A stretch of 64,000 bases of DNA. Origin: Pseudomonadota bacterium. GTDB lineage: Bacteria; Desulfobacterota; Desulfobulbia; Desulfobulbales; Desulfocapsaceae. The stretch covers positions 1 through 64,000 of the forward strand of contig JAHJNL010000043.1 in NCBI GenBank assembly GCA_018820855.1, read 5' to 3'. Position numbers and translations under genes: made by a program. Under the pieces are notes generated by a model, which was not told the origin of the DNA, ran no database searches, and saw only the letters and a list, made by a program, of their open reading frames with translations. How positions within the stretch are numbered: position 1 is the stretch's first letter; every line of letters begins with the position of its first letter. Positions 17,658-27,345 of this stretch are shown piece after piece.

Positions 17658-17844
17658 GTTGACCAGTTGGCAGTTATTGAAATAAGAACTGGGAGCTTAA
17701 ATAAGAAACAGAGAATAATCCATTCCATGTATCTTCGATATTAAAGTAGACAAATTTTCCTTTGTCAAGGTCGCGGCATGATTATCTTGCAAAAAGCAGG
17801 CAAAAAAGTGTGACACTCCGGCAAGTTCAAGAATAAGGAAGAAG

Positions 17845-19452
17845 TTATTCCTCCATGGGACACATGGTATCCAGTGACTGGAGAATCCGTTCATCCCGTT
17901 GGTAGCCATCATCAATAAAGCGGAGGTCTTGGCTTTCTCGATCAACAAGGACGGTCCAATAGAGGAGATAAATAGGAACGGGTTTCTTGAGGAGGATTCG
18001 GGTATTTTTTCCTTCAGCAATAATGGCATCAATTCGTTCCCGAGTCCAATCATCCTGCCCTTTCAGCAGCCACTGAGCCAGATCCAGAGGTTGCTGGACT
18101 CTGATGCAGCCTGAGGAAAAAACGCGCTGGGTTTTTGAAAAGAGCTCCTGAGAAGGGGTGTCGTGGAGGTAGACATTATGTTGGTTGGGAAAGATAAACT
18201 TGACCCGGCCCAAGGCATTGTGGGGGCCAGGGCGCTGTCGCAGTTGATAGGGGAAATTGTTTATTGAGAGTTCATGCCAGGTTATCGTGTTTGTATCAAC
18301 AATTCGATTTTCCCTGTCCAGGAGTTCAAAGCCGGCCCGCGTGAAATAGCTCGGATCTTCTTGAAACATGGGAAGTTTGTCCTGGGTGGCAAGTTTCCTG
18401 GGTGCGTACCAGTAAGGATTGAAGTCCAGGTATTTGATGGCATTGGAAAAAATTGGGGTCTGCCGGTAGCCGAGGCCGACAATGACCTTGTGAATACGGG
18501 GTTCCTCTCCCTGCTCACGAGCCTCCAGATAAAACCCGGCCACATTGACACGTATATGCTTCCTGCCAAGGTCTTCAGGGAGCCATCGCCATCGTTCCAT
18601 GTTGATGCGAAGGGTATTGATCCGGTCAAAGGGGGTCTTATTCAGGTTGCGCAGGGTATTGAGGCCAACGATACCATCTGCTTCCAGATTAGCCCGGTTC
18701 TGAAATTTTTTGACTGCCTCTTGCAGGGTGGCGTTAAACTCTGCCGGATCCTGGTTGGAAGGTTCTGGTGCGAGATCGCCGCTTATTCGGAGGCGGGCAC
18801 GCAGTTGGATTATCCGCTCATTGTGATTTCCGAGTTTTAAAAGCTTGCCGGGTGCGACCAGGCCCCAGCCGCCCTGTTGCGCGATTTTCCGGTAGTGAGC
18901 AAGGGCGTTTTTCAAGGTGGAATATTCATGGCAGCGTGGTGCCAGTTCATCAAGACTTTTTTCGATTTCACCGCTTTTCAGGGCATCTGTCAGGTGCTGC
19001 ACCAAGTCTCTCTGGCGGCTGGCCATTGACCAGCTCGGGGTAATGGAGACGGGATCAACCTTGCCGGAGAGGATATGTCCTGCCAAGGTCAAATAGGCAT
19101 CACTGGCTACGAGTTCACGCCGCACGCTATCTATATCCTCTTTTTCAAGGAGATTAACCCGATAGTCGCACGGGGTCAATCCGTGTGTTGTGGAGTTGTT
19201 GAGAGCCGTAATCAAGCGTGGCAGCAGTGTCTCGTCCCAGGCCTTTTGATAGCCACGAGCCTGATACAGCCTGCGCAGTTCTTTCAGGTTCTGCAGGGCC
19301 CAGGCCTGAGATTCTGTCCCGGACAATGCCTGCTGCAGCCGAAGGTCTGCGTCCGGGGGCAAGGCAGGAATGGAGACGGCCCAACTGGTGGAGAGGAAAA
19401 AACAGAGGATCACGGAAAGGATGAATCCTGTTTTATGACCTGTTGTAGCCAT
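17845..19452 (-). CDS. L,D-transpeptidase of the LdtD/YcbB family
   Basis: 535 aa with an N-terminal signal peptide. A peptidoglycan-binding-like helical region (about 235-275, FQNRANLEADGIVGLNTL) precedes the YkuD catalytic domain. Active-site blocks are YLHDTPS and RVFSSGCIRVQ, with the nucleophilic Cys in SSGC. It makes 3-3 cross-links in the periplasm. It lies 187 bp upstream of the mepK-like gene, so a cross-linker and a matching hydrolase are paired. Confidence 0.93.
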   Translation of the reverse strand: MATTGHKTGFILSVILCFFLSTSWAVSIPALPPDADLRLQQALSGTESQAWALQNLKELRRLYQARGYQKAWDETLLPRLITALNNSTTHGLTPCDYRVNLLEKEDIDSVRRELVASDAYLTLAGHILSGKVDPVSITPSWSMASRQRDLVQHLTDALKSGEIEKSLDELAPRCHEYSTLKNALAHYRKIAQQGGWGLVAPGKLLKLGNHNERIIQLRARLRISGDLAPEPSNQDPAEFNATLQEAVKKFQNRANLEADGIVGLNTLRNLNKTPFDRINTLRINMERWRWLPEDLGRKHIRVNVAGFYLEAREQGEEPRIHKVIVGLGYRQTPIFSNAIKYLDFNPYWYAPRKLATQDKLPMFQEDPSYFTRAGFELLDRENRIVDTNTITWHELSINNFPYQLRQRPGPHNALGRVKFIFPNQHNVYLHDTPSQELFSKTQRVFSSGCIRVQQPLDLAQWLLKGQDDWTRERIDAIIAEGKNTRILLKKPVPIYLLYWTVLVDRESQDLRFIDDGYQRDERILQSLDTMCPMEE

Positions 19453-19477
19453 TCAATCAACTTTTTTAGAAGTGGAA

Positions 19478-19526
19478 AACAAGAAAGCAGGCCGCCAGCG
19501 AACGAGTTGTCGTCGTGTCGGCCTGC
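19478..19526 (-). terminator. Probable rho-independent terminator of the DAHP synthase gene
   Basis: Read on the minus strand, GCAGGCCG and CGGCCTGC (19519-19526 and 19487-19494) form an 8-bp GC-rich stem with a 24-nt loop, followed by the T-rich tract TTTCTTGTTTT. It lies just after the class II DAHP synthase stop and before ldtD. Confidence 0.55.
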
Positions 19527-19542
19527 CGAGGTGGAGACGCGA

Positions 19543-20898
19543 TCAGCTTCTGATCATATCAGCGATCTGAAAGGCGACCTCAAGGCTCTGTTCGGCATTG
19601 AGGCGCGGATCGCAGGTCGTGAGGTAGTTGTTGGCCAGTTCCGCATCCACGATGTTTCTGGCGCCACCCGTACATTCGGTGACATTTTCACCGGTCATCT
19701 CCAGATGGATACCGCCGGGAATCGTACCTTCGGACCAGTGAGTCTCGAAAAAGCAGGTGATCTCGGAGAGGATATCGTTGAAGTTCCTGGTCTTGTGTCC
19801 GCTGTCTGCCGTGTAGGTGTTGGCGTGCATCGGGTCGCAGCTCCAGACGATATTGTATCCTTCTTTCTTGGATTCGCGCAGGAGAGGGGGCAGGGCCTTT
19901 TCGATATTTTTCAGACCCAGGCGGGTGATCAGGGTCAGGCGTCCTGCTTCGTTTTCCGGGTTAAGGGTCTCGATGAGTTTTTTAACATTGTCAAGATCGT
20001 AGTCCGGTCCGATTTTCACCCCGATGGGGTTGTTTACTCCGCGTAAAAATTCCACATGGGCACCATCAATCTGACGGGTCCGTTCGCCGATCCAGAGCAT
20101 ATGGGCGGAACAGTCGTACCAGCCGCCGCCTGTTGAGTCTTCCCGTGTCAGTGCGGTCTCGTAACCGAGGAGCAATGCCTCATGAGAGGTAAAGAGTTGT
20201 GCCTGTTTCATCTGAGGGCTGTCGGAATCGATACCGATGGTCTCCATGAACTGCAGGGCCTGATTGATTTGTCTGGCCAGCCGTTCATAGTTGCGTCCCA
20301 TGGGGGACTGCTTGACAAACTCCTGGTTCCAGGCCGAGACCCGGTGCAGCGCAGCGAAACCGCCGCGGGTAAAGGCACGCAGCAGGTTCAGGGTGCAGGC
20401 TGCCATGTTGTAGCCCTGAAGCATGCGGTTCGGATCGGGAATTCGGGCGGCTTCCACCGGTTCGGGGCTGTTTACCATGTCACCGCGGTAGGAGGGCAGC
20501 ATGGTATCGCCAACCTTTTCCAGGTCTGCCGAGCGCGGCTTGGCAAACTGACCGGCAATACGGCCCACCTTGACCACAGGCTTGCCACCGGCATAGGTAA
20601 GAACCACTGCCATCTGCAGCAGAACTTTCAGGGTCTCCCGAATTTTGGGAGCAGTGACCTGGGAGAAATCTTCGGAACAGTCGCCACCCTGCAGGAGGAA
20701 GGCATCACCGGTGACTGCCTTGGCCAGCATGGCCTTGAGGTCCCTAATTTCTCCGGCAAAGACCAGCGGTGGCAGATAGGATAGATTGGCAAGTACTGCG
20801 TCGTATACAGCCATATCCGGCCATTTTGGTTGCTGTAGGGCGGTATGGTTTTGCCAGCTTGTTTTAGTCCAATTGTTCAGCTCAGTTCCCATGGTCAT
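19543..20898 (-). CDS. Class II 3-deoxy-7-phosphoheptulonate synthase
   Basis: 451 aa type II (plant or mycobacterial-like) DAHP synthase, condensing phosphoenolpyruvate and erythrose 4-phosphate in the first shikimate step. Hallmarks are LLQGGDCSEDF (metal-binding Cys), VKVGRIAGQFAKPRS, YRGDMVN, IWI-type GERTRQIDGAHVEF, SCDPMHANT and GGIHLEMTGENVTEC. Length is normal. AGGATAA precedes the ATG. No other aro gene is adjacent. Confidence 0.95.
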   Translation of the reverse strand: MTMGTELNNWTKTSWQNHTALQQPKWPDMAVYDAVLANLSYLPPLVFAGEIRDLKAMLAKAVTGDAFLLQGGDCSEDFSQVTAPKIRETLKVLLQMAVVLTYAGGKPVVKVGRIAGQFAKPRSADLEKVGDTMLPSYRGDMVNSPEPVEAARIPDPNRMLQGYNMAACTLNLLRAFTRGGFAALHRVSAWNQEFVKQSPMGRNYERLARQINQALQFMETIGIDSDSPQMKQAQLFTSHEALLLGYETALTREDSTGGGWYDCSAHMLWIGERTRQIDGAHVEFLRGVNNPIGVKIGPDYDLDNVKKLIETLNPENEAGRLTLITRLGLKNIEKALPPLLRESKKEGYNIVWSCDPMHANTYTADSGHKTRNFNDILSEITCFFETHWSEGTIPGGIHLEMTGENVTECTGGARNIVDAELANNYLTTCDPRLNAEQSLEVAFQIADMIRS

Positions 20899-20987
20899 TT
20901 ATCCTTGAAATTAAAGTATGTTATAGACATTAAACTAATAGATTTTTAAAAGGTCAAAATCAGAGATGGCTCAGGAGATGAGTGTCA

Positions 20988-21536
20988 TCATAGTGTTCTG
21001 CAGCAGATCTCTACGTCAAAGGCGTTCAAGATCCGGAGTTCACGTTCCCTCTTTTTTCCTTCCAGAGGGGCTCGAAACACGAGCTCAGAAATCATTTCCT
21101 TTGCGCGGCTTCTGGATGGGATTGCTCCCATGCCTGTAGCCAGGATCTTTCCGGTGGCAGTGTCGAGCAATTCTGCATCCCGACCGTTGGTTACCACGGC
21201 CAGTGGAATCTGATATTCTTTTTCCAGGACCCTGGCAGCGGCAATGGCGGAACGTTCCCGGCTCACCAGGGAACCTGGGCCGTAGCGAAGAACCAGAAAG
21301 CGCTTTCCTTCCAGGCTGGCAGTGAGCTCAATGGTGGAGCGTACAAACTGAGAGGAGAAGAGGGTTTCAATAAAACGCCGTGGTTCCAGTTCTTGTTTGT
21401 GGTAGCTCAATTCTTCAACCATCATCCTGGCCAGCTGCTGCCGGTATCTTTCATCATCGGTATCGGTGAGCTCTTCACCGGTGAGAAAATCCACCAGAGT
21501 GCCGTAGACCATGTGATGGGTACGAATTTCAGTCAA
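20988..21536 (-). CDS. HsdR_N_2-type protein (type I restriction R-subunit N-terminal domain)
   Basis: 182 aa from a TTG start with AGGAG seven bases upstream. The N-terminal motif VYGTLVDFLTGEELTDTDDE and the LVLRYGPGSL and VVTNGRDAELLD blocks match stand-alone HsdR N-terminal domains (PF13588). That fold is related to PD-(D/E)XK nucleases. No hsdM or hsdS is nearby, so this is not a restriction system. Function unknown. Confidence 0.72.
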   Translation of the reverse strand: MTEIRTHHMVYGTLVDFLTGEELTDTDDERYRQQLARMMVEELSYHKQELEPRRFIETLFSSQFVRSTIELTASLEGKRFLVLRYGPGSLVSRERSAIAAARVLEKEYQIPLAVVTNGRDAELLDTATGKILATGMGAIPSRSRAKEMISELVFRAPLEGKKRERELRILNAFDVEICCRTL

Positions 21537-21666
21537 GGCACAGCTCCTGAGCCCAGGTAACTTGGAAATTATAAAAGTCTTGGACTCTGTTCAGAACCCT
21601 TTGAAGGGTAATTATATCTTTTTAAGATAATTTTACACGGAAAAGGGGAAATTATCTGTAAGTACT

Positions 21667-21700
21667 AAAAAAAATGCCCCTCCATTGGATGGGAGGGGCA
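21667..21700 (-). terminator. Rho-independent terminator of the acsE-like gene
   Basis: On the minus strand, TGCCCCTCC pairs with GGAGGGGCA over 9 bp around an 8-nt loop, followed directly by eight Ts. It sits 25 bp past the methyltransferase stop codon. Confidence 0.88.
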
Positions 21701-21724
21701 CAGCTACTGTTCTTCTCCCCAGGG

Positions 21725-22621
21725 TTACAGTTCGAGCCAGGACTCGGAAAAGACGGTCTGGCCGGAGAGTGCCTTGTAGGTCTTGTAGTGCTCCAGGGCA
21801 ACTCCTGAGAGTGAGGAGACGTCAGGCTCGATACCGTCCATCATCCCATGAACCATGTCCACATGCTCCTGGCGCTGACCGTTGCAGATGGCCATGAGTT
21901 CGGCATCATAGGAGTTGACGATGGCAGTGGATATACCATATTTCATGAGCATGATGAGGTAGGTGCGATCCAGGTACTTACGCAGATTCTCGGCAACACC
22001 ATTGGAAACATTGGAGAGGCCGACAGTGGAACCGGAACCTGGTGCGATATCCGGAAGCATTTCCATGAACTCAAGGCCGGCGGCAATCTGGTCTGCGCCC
22101 AGGGTAATTGGAGTACCAATGGGATCAAAGAGGATTTTTTCGTTGGGGATACCGGCATCGTTAAGTGCCATCATCAGATCAACGGCCATGGCGGCGCGCT
22201 CGGCAGAGTCGCGAGGCATGCCATCAGGTCCCCAGAGGAGGGCAATGACGTCACACTTGGCCTCGGCGGCAACGGGAATCAATTTTTCCATACGCTCGGG
22301 CTGAGCGGAGATGGAATTCATCAGCGCCTGAGTCTTGTTTTTGACTACCTTAAAACCAGCGGTCATGGCATCGGTATTGGTGGTATCCAGACAGAGAGGG
22401 GTGTCAACAACCGCTTCAACAGTCTGGACAACCCAGGGAAGGAGCTCGGTACCGTCTTTACGTGCAGGTCCGATGTTGAGATCAAGGTAGGAAGCACCGG
22501 CCTTTGTCTCTTCTTTGGCCATCTCCTGCACCGGAGCAGGATTACGTTCTTTCATGGCTCCGCCGCTGCGTTTTCCCATGATATTGATACTCTCTGCAAT
22601 TGCTTTTACGGTCTGAGACAT
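21725..22621 (-). CDS. Methyltetrahydrofolate:corrinoid methyltransferase (AcsE/MtrH-like)
   Basis: 298 aa with a pterin-binding TIM barrel. Blocks include ESINIMGKR, GASYLDLNIGPARKDG, LCLDTTN, KTQALMNSISAQ, ILFDPIG and VGLSNVSNG. AcsE-type enzymes move a methyl group from methyl-H4folate to the cobalt of a corrinoid iron-sulfur protein. It is co-oriented with a RACo-like reductive activator 128 bp upstream, which supports corrinoid chemistry. CO dehydrogenase and acetyl-CoA synthase subunits are not in the window, so a demethylase system is an alternative to the Wood-Ljungdahl pathway. Confidence 0.88.
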   Translation of the reverse strand: MSQTVKAIAESINIMGKRSGGAMKERNPAPVQEMAKEETKAGASYLDLNIGPARKDGTELLPWVVQTVEAVVDTPLCLDTTNTDAMTAGFKVVKNKTQALMNSISAQPERMEKLIPVAAEAKCDVIALLWGPDGMPRDSAERAAMAVDLMMALNDAGIPNEKILFDPIGTPITLGADQIAAGLEFMEMLPDIAPGSGSTVGLSNVSNGVAENLRKYLDRTYLIMLMKYGISTAIVNSYDAELMAICNGQRQEHVDMVHGMMDGIEPDVSSLSGVALEHYKTYKALSGQTVFSESWLEL

Positions 22622-22749
22622 ATTTCTCTCCTTAACTCCATGATTTCTTGAATTTTTTATTAATCCTCATTGTTGTAAACAAGGATGCCAATTTAACCTT
22701 TTTTTTATATCCTGTCAATGCAGGCAGTTCCCTGGACATCAGGGAAGAG

Positions 22750-24669
22750 TTACTTCATTTTTACCGAAGGAAAAAGGCTCATATCCGTGTGTGGAAGAAA
22801 GAGCGCTGCCATGTAGTGATTCATGAAATTTGGATTCTCCGACAGTTCTATGTTGGTCATGAGCGTCCGCACTGCCACCCTGTCCCGAAAACGGCGATGA
22901 TCGGTGAGGCTGATCTGACAGCCGAGCATGGAGGCATTACCGAGATAATAGAAGCGGTCCCGTTCGATATCCGGCAACAAGCCGATGGTGATGGCCCGCT
23001 CAAGATCAATGTAGGCGCCGAAGTTCCCGGCCAGGATGACCCGGTCCAGATCGGAGAAAGTCATGCCCACTGATTCGAGCAGGGTCTGATATCCTGCATA
23101 CATGGCTCCTTTGGCCCGAATCAGGTTGTCGAGATCAACCTCGGTGATGACGATATCCTCACCGATCATGGAATCCCTGCTCCAGGCCAGCACATATTCC
23201 CAGCGATCCTCGCCCTCACGGATGCGGGGATTGTTCAGGTCTCGTTTGAATTTGCCCTGAGGGTCGATAACACCTGCGGCCAGAAGCTCGGAGACGATGG
23301 AAATTAGGCCGGAGCCGCAGATACCTCGCGGTTTGGTCTGACCAATGGTGACGATCATCGGGTCAAAGGTTTCGGGGTGGATCTGGAAATTTTCAATGGC
23401 CCCCTGACTGGCACGCATGCCATATTTTATGCCTCCACCCTCAAAGGCCGGTCCGGCGGAACAGGCGGCGCAGACCATCCAGTCCTTGTTGCCGATAACG
23501 ATCTCACCGTTGGTGCCGATATCGATAAAGAGAGAGATCTCTTCATTCTTCTGCATCTGGCAGGCATGCACCCCGGCTACGATATCCCCGCCCACGTAGG
23601 AGGAGACACAGGGGTAGAGAAACATCCTGACTGAGGGATGGGCCATGATGCCCAGAGCTGCGGCCTTGGTCAGGGGAAACTGGCTGACGCTGGGGACATA
23701 GGGCGCTTCCCGCAAGAATTTGGGGTTGATGGCCAGCAGCAGGTGGGCCATGACCGTATTGCCGGCGGTCATGATATAGCTGATATCACTGGGACTGATG
23801 ATGACCTTCTTGCACACCTCTTCGATGATATTGTTGATGGTGTAGATGACCTTTTGCTGCAAGCCCTTGAGACCTCCGGGGCGCTGGGCGTAGATCATAC
23901 GGGAGATGACGTCTTCCCCGTAGCCGATCTGTGAGTTGTAGCCGGAACCGTCGGCAATGATTTCACCGTTGTTCAGGTCGATCAATACTCCGCTGCAGGT
24001 GGTTGTGCCGATGTCCACAGCCAGTCCGTAGAGACGGTCTGTGGTGTCACCGGGCTCCACGGCAATAATCCGGTCCGGTTCAGTCTTTCGTTTACCGTGC
24101 AGGAGAATGACCGTCACTTCCCAGTTGGCCTCGCGCAGGATAAGGGAAAGTTCCCGGATGAGTTCAGGGTGATCGTAGGTGGGCTCGGGATTCTCCGGCA
24201 TGGCGTTCTTGAGAGAGCGCATCAGGCGCTGCATGTCGGAGATGTTGTCTTCGAGCGTTGGGGGCGGCAATTTGAGATAGATCTTGCCCACCGGCGGATC
24301 GACATCCCAGGTTCCGATCAGGGCCTCGAGCGAGCGGGCTGAGATGGACCTGGTGGTCTTTGGTTCCCGTTTCAAGGCCTTGCCATCGGACTTGACTATG
24401 TCCGGGATGCGAACCGTGATATCGGAGACAACCTTTGCCTTACAGGCCAGACGGATTCCCTTATCATATTCGCTCTGTTTCAGGGTGGCGGCATTGTCGG
24501 AGATCACGTCTCCTTTTTCCAGCTGTACTTTGCACTTTCCGCAGACCCCATCTCCACCGCAGTAGGCATGGATATAAACGCCGGCTGAAGCTGCCGCTGT
24601 GAGGAGATTTTCTCCATCTTCAACGGTCACATGGACGTTATCGGGTAAAAAATGTATATTGTGTCCCAT
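22750..24669 (-). CDS. ASKHA-domain ferredoxin, reductive activator of corrinoid proteins (RACo/AcsV-like)
   Basis: 639 aa. The N-terminal [2Fe-2S] domain has CGGDGVCGKCK (C-x5-C-x2-C) and a fourth Cys in RLACKAKV. A linker leads to an ASKHA (actin-like ATPase) region of the DUF4445 type with LAVDIGTTTCSGVL, SLFIDIGTNGEIV, CSAGPAFEGGG and ILAGNFGAYIDL. Such proteins use ATP to push an electron to inactive Co(II) corrinoid. It is placed with the acsE-like gene. There is no sign of truncation. Confidence 0.92.
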   Translation of the reverse strand: MGHNIHFLPDNVHVTVEDGENLLTAAASAGVYIHAYCGGDGVCGKCKVQLEKGDVISDNAATLKQSEYDKGIRLACKAKVVSDITVRIPDIVKSDGKALKREPKTTRSISARSLEALIGTWDVDPPVGKIYLKLPPPTLEDNISDMQRLMRSLKNAMPENPEPTYDHPELIRELSLILREANWEVTVILLHGKRKTEPDRIIAVEPGDTTDRLYGLAVDIGTTTCSGVLIDLNNGEIIADGSGYNSQIGYGEDVISRMIYAQRPGGLKGLQQKVIYTINNIIEEVCKKVIISPSDISYIMTAGNTVMAHLLLAINPKFLREAPYVPSVSQFPLTKAAALGIMAHPSVRMFLYPCVSSYVGGDIVAGVHACQMQKNEEISLFIDIGTNGEIVIGNKDWMVCAACSAGPAFEGGGIKYGMRASQGAIENFQIHPETFDPMIVTIGQTKPRGICGSGLISIVSELLAAGVIDPQGKFKRDLNNPRIREGEDRWEYVLAWSRDSMIGEDIVITEVDLDNLIRAKGAMYAGYQTLLESVGMTFSDLDRVILAGNFGAYIDLERAITIGLLPDIERDRFYYLGNASMLGCQISLTDHRRFRDRVAVRTLMTNIELSENPNFMNHYMAALFLPHTDMSLFPSVKMK

Positions 24670-24912
24670 GGAGTTCTCTCTGGTCAGAAAAATAAATACT
24701 AATTTGTCAGCGTAAAAATAACAGGAAGCAGAACCTTGTCAAGAAATATCACTGATAATATCTATAAATAGAATTGATTTGTGAGTGTCAGGAAAGTGCA
24801 GAGGTCCATAACAGGACCTCAGATGAGGCTCGTCAGGAGTCAAATTTTGAGATGACCAGGCAGATGAAGAGTTGTTTGTGAAACCATCTTGTCTGAGAAA
24901 GTGGAGGAGTGT

Positions 24913-25827
24913 ATGGAAGAAAGCGAGAGTAGTCCTTATTGGCTCAAAGCTGTTATTGAGCTGGATCCTGTTCTGGAAGAGGCTGTCAGTGAATATCTGG
25001 TCGGGGTGCTTGGAGCAGGCGTGGAACAGGCAGCAGATACTGTCGGCCCAAGTCTCTGTCTCAATGTTTTCATGGAAGAGAAAAATCTGGATGCAGGACA
25101 GAGGCAGGAGCTGCAGGATAACGTGAAAAGGCAACTGGATGAACTTGCCGCTATTTTTGAGGTTTCCCCTCCGCACATTTCCTGGGAGCAGATTGAGGAC
25201 CAGGACTGGTCCAGCAACTGGAAGGTGCATTTTAAGCCCTTTGCCATTGTCCCTGGATTGGTGATTGCCCCGACGTGGGAAGAATATCAGGCCAAAGAGG
25301 GAGAAAAGGTCATTGTGATGGATCCGGGCATGGCGTTTGGTACAGGTCATCATGGTACCACGGCCCTTTCCCTGGCCTTTGTGCAAGAGATTGTTTCGCA
25401 AGGGAAAGGGGATCGTGTCCTGGATGTCGGAACCGGAACCGGGATCCTCGGTATGGGAGCAGCCCTTTTTGGCGCTTCACGAGTACTGGCCATTGATAAT
25501 GATCCGGAAGCGGTGCGGGCAGCCAGTGAAAACGTGGTATTGAACAAGCTGGAATCCGTAATGGAGGTGACGTTAACCCCGCTTGATCAGGTGAAGACGG
25601 GCTATGATCTTATTATAGCGAATATCATTCATGACGTCCTTCTCACCATGTCCGACGACTTTTCCCGTCTGCTTACCAGTGGAGGGAACCTTGTCCTGTC
25701 TGGCCTCCTTCATGGTGAACAGGAAGAAAATATTATTCGTGTCTTTGAAGGCATCGGTTTCGTGCTCCAAGGTAGAGAACAGCAGGATGAGTGGGCTGCT
25801 CTCTGGTTTGCCGCGAGTCGGCAGTGA
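24913..25827 (+). CDS. prmA: Ribosomal protein L11 methyltransferase PrmA
   Basis: 304 aa. N-terminal substrate domain, then a Rossmann methyltransferase domain with MDPGMAFGTGHHGTT, VLDVGTGTGILGMGAALFGA (motif I), IDNDPEAVRAA and IIANIIHDVL (the NP.Y-like motif IV region). ATG at 24913 is chosen over TTG 24889 because GGAGGAG lies 3 bases upstream. It trimethylates L11 at several sites in better-studied species. Confidence 0.92.
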   Translation: MEESESSPYWLKAVIELDPVLEEAVSEYLVGVLGAGVEQAADTVGPSLCLNVFMEEKNLDAGQRQELQDNVKRQLDELAAIFEVSPPHISWEQIEDQDWSSNWKVHFKPFAIVPGLVIAPTWEEYQAKEGEKVIVMDPGMAFGTGHHGTTALSLAFVQEIVSQGKGDRVLDVGTGTGILGMGAALFGASRVLAIDNDPEAVRAASENVVLNKLESVMEVTLTPLDQVKTGYDLIIANIIHDVLLTMSDDFSRLLTSGGNLVLSGLLHGEQEENIIRVFEGIGFVLQGREQQDEWAALWFAASRQ

Positions 25828-25872
25828 AGGGAGCAGAGTGGTTTTGGTGAATAAGAGATGCGGTGATGGTTG

Positions 25873-26268
25873 TCAGGCCGCAGTTTTTTTTGAGGACTCC
25901 TTTTCCGTAATGGGGTTCATTGGGGAGATCTGATAATTGTCATCAAACATGATCGCCATACCTGTTGGCTCATGCCTGATGACAATACCGGAAGCGCTGA
26001 CCCATAGCCGCTGATCTTTCAGGTGCTTGAGACTTTCCCGGGAAAGAACGAATTTCAGTGTTGTCAACTCTTCCAGAGAGATGAGAAACTCCAGGCGGAC
26101 CTTGCTGACCAAAGGCAGAGGACTGTCTGTCTCGATAAAGGCACCGCCGGCACTGATGTTGGCAGTTAGAAATTCCAACGTCGGTGTCTGACCGGATAGG
26201 GTTTCTGCCGTCATCTTGCTTTGTATCCGTAAAGGATAACGTTCCTGCACTCTGCGTTCCTTTGACAT
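25873..26268 (-). CDS. PilZ-domain protein
   Basis: 131 aa single PilZ domain with the c-di-GMP motifs RRVQERYPLR and NISAGGAFIET. It lies 15 bp after the stop codon of the secretin-N-like gene on the same strand, so the two may be co-transcribed. The target is unknown. A cytoplasmic c-di-GMP receptor is the family expectation. Confidence 0.85.
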   Translation of the reverse strand: MSKERRVQERYPLRIQSKMTAETLSGQTPTLEFLTANISAGGAFIETDSPLPLVSKVRLEFLISLEELTTLKFVLSRESLKHLKDQRLWVSASGIVIRHEPTGMAIMFDDNYQISPMNPITEKESSKKTAA

Positions 26269-26283
26269 CTTGTTTCCCCTGTT

Positions 26284-27147
26284 TTACTCGGTAACGTCGG
26301 CTTTGATCTGGATGGAAAAATTGTCTTTTTTACTGGATTCGGCGGTGGAAAGGATGGCTTCCAGGATATCGCTGTCGTTTTTCGTTATACTGCTCATTCC
26401 CCCAAGACCGATCCATTGTGACCGGGGCATGGTGAGCCGGGTGGCGGCATCGACAAAACGGAAGCTGTCAGGCCTGCCATTCACCATCCAGCTGATACGC
26501 GGAATAATGGTGAGGATGACCTGGTCACCGGCGGCAACGGGCGAGACCTCCATCCCTGTTTCAATGGTCCGGGTCTCTTTGAGAAGGTATGGTACACCAT
26601 GATGCCTGCAGAAGAATATCCATTTTTCCGTTACCGGAATCTCACGTGCCATACGGATGTAGCCGCTACTGCCGGAGAAGAGAGTAACAAAGGATCGGCT
26701 CTTTCTGCTTTGGCTGGAGTCTGCATAGCGAAAGAGGGTGTCTTCGCTGGAAAGATGTCTCCCTGGTTTTTTTCCTGTTGTGCGTATTCGCTGTGCAGGG
26801 TCACTGTCGGTGGACTCAAATGTCATCTGTACTGTCACCTGGGGCATCCGTTGATCAGAGGAAAGGAGGAGACTGCGTACGGTCTCGATAACTTCTGGTG
26901 TATCGTTGACGATAATCATATTCCCGACACTGTCGGCAACGGCTCTGCCCTGTGGAGAAAGTGCTGCCCTGATCACCGGCAGGATCTCGTCAGCCGGTCG
27001 ATTTCTGATCTGGAAAATTTCAGTGGCAGCAAAACAGCTGCAGCAGGAAATCAGAAGCAGGAGGAGTGACAGGAAGATTGTTGGTTGCAGACTCATAAAA
27101 AATGTAACGTCCTTTTTTCCCTGAATCACCGTGAGATTCAACACCAT
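26284..27147 (-). CDS. Secreted protein with secretin N-domain-like repeat
   Basis: About 287 aa. A hydrophobic signal (SLLLLLISCCSC) precedes a segment (IFQIRNRPADEILPVI, ADSVGNMIIVND) resembling the secretin N0/N1 domain. No beta-barrel secretin domain follows, so it cannot form a channel alone. ATG 27147 has AAGGGA seven bases upstream. An internal ATG at 27096 gives a more usual signal-peptide length. The rest is not recognised. Confidence 0.68.
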   Translation of the reverse strand: MVLNLTVIQGKKDVTFFMSLQPTIFLSLLLLLISCCSCFAATEIFQIRNRPADEILPVIRAALSPQGRAVADSVGNMIIVNDTPEVIETVRSLLLSSDQRMPQVTVQMTFESTDSDPAQRIRTTGKKPGRHLSSEDTLFRYADSSQSRKSRSFVTLFSGSSGYIRMAREIPVTEKWIFFCRHHGVPYLLKETRTIETGMEVSPVAAGDQVILTIIPRISWMVNGRPDSFRFVDAATRLTMPRSQWIGLGGMSSITKNDSDILEAILSTAESSKKDNFSIQIKADVTE

Positions 27148-27345
27148 CAACTGGTCCCTTCTTATGGCCTATGACCCTGACAAGACCATAAATTTCTTTA
27201 TCTCTATGTTATCGTTTTCACAAGCGGAAGGCAATTTTTTTTTCTGTGATCTGCAGTGCTTTTCTTTTGCTATGACCAGGGTTTTATGGAAAGATGCATA
27301 TAAGAGTAGTTGTAATTTAACGTTCATAACGGAAAGGAGATTGTC

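Noticed and set aside
20988-21536. Type I restriction system
   Set aside because: Only an HsdR N-terminal-like domain is present, with no HsdM, HsdS or helicase domain nearby.
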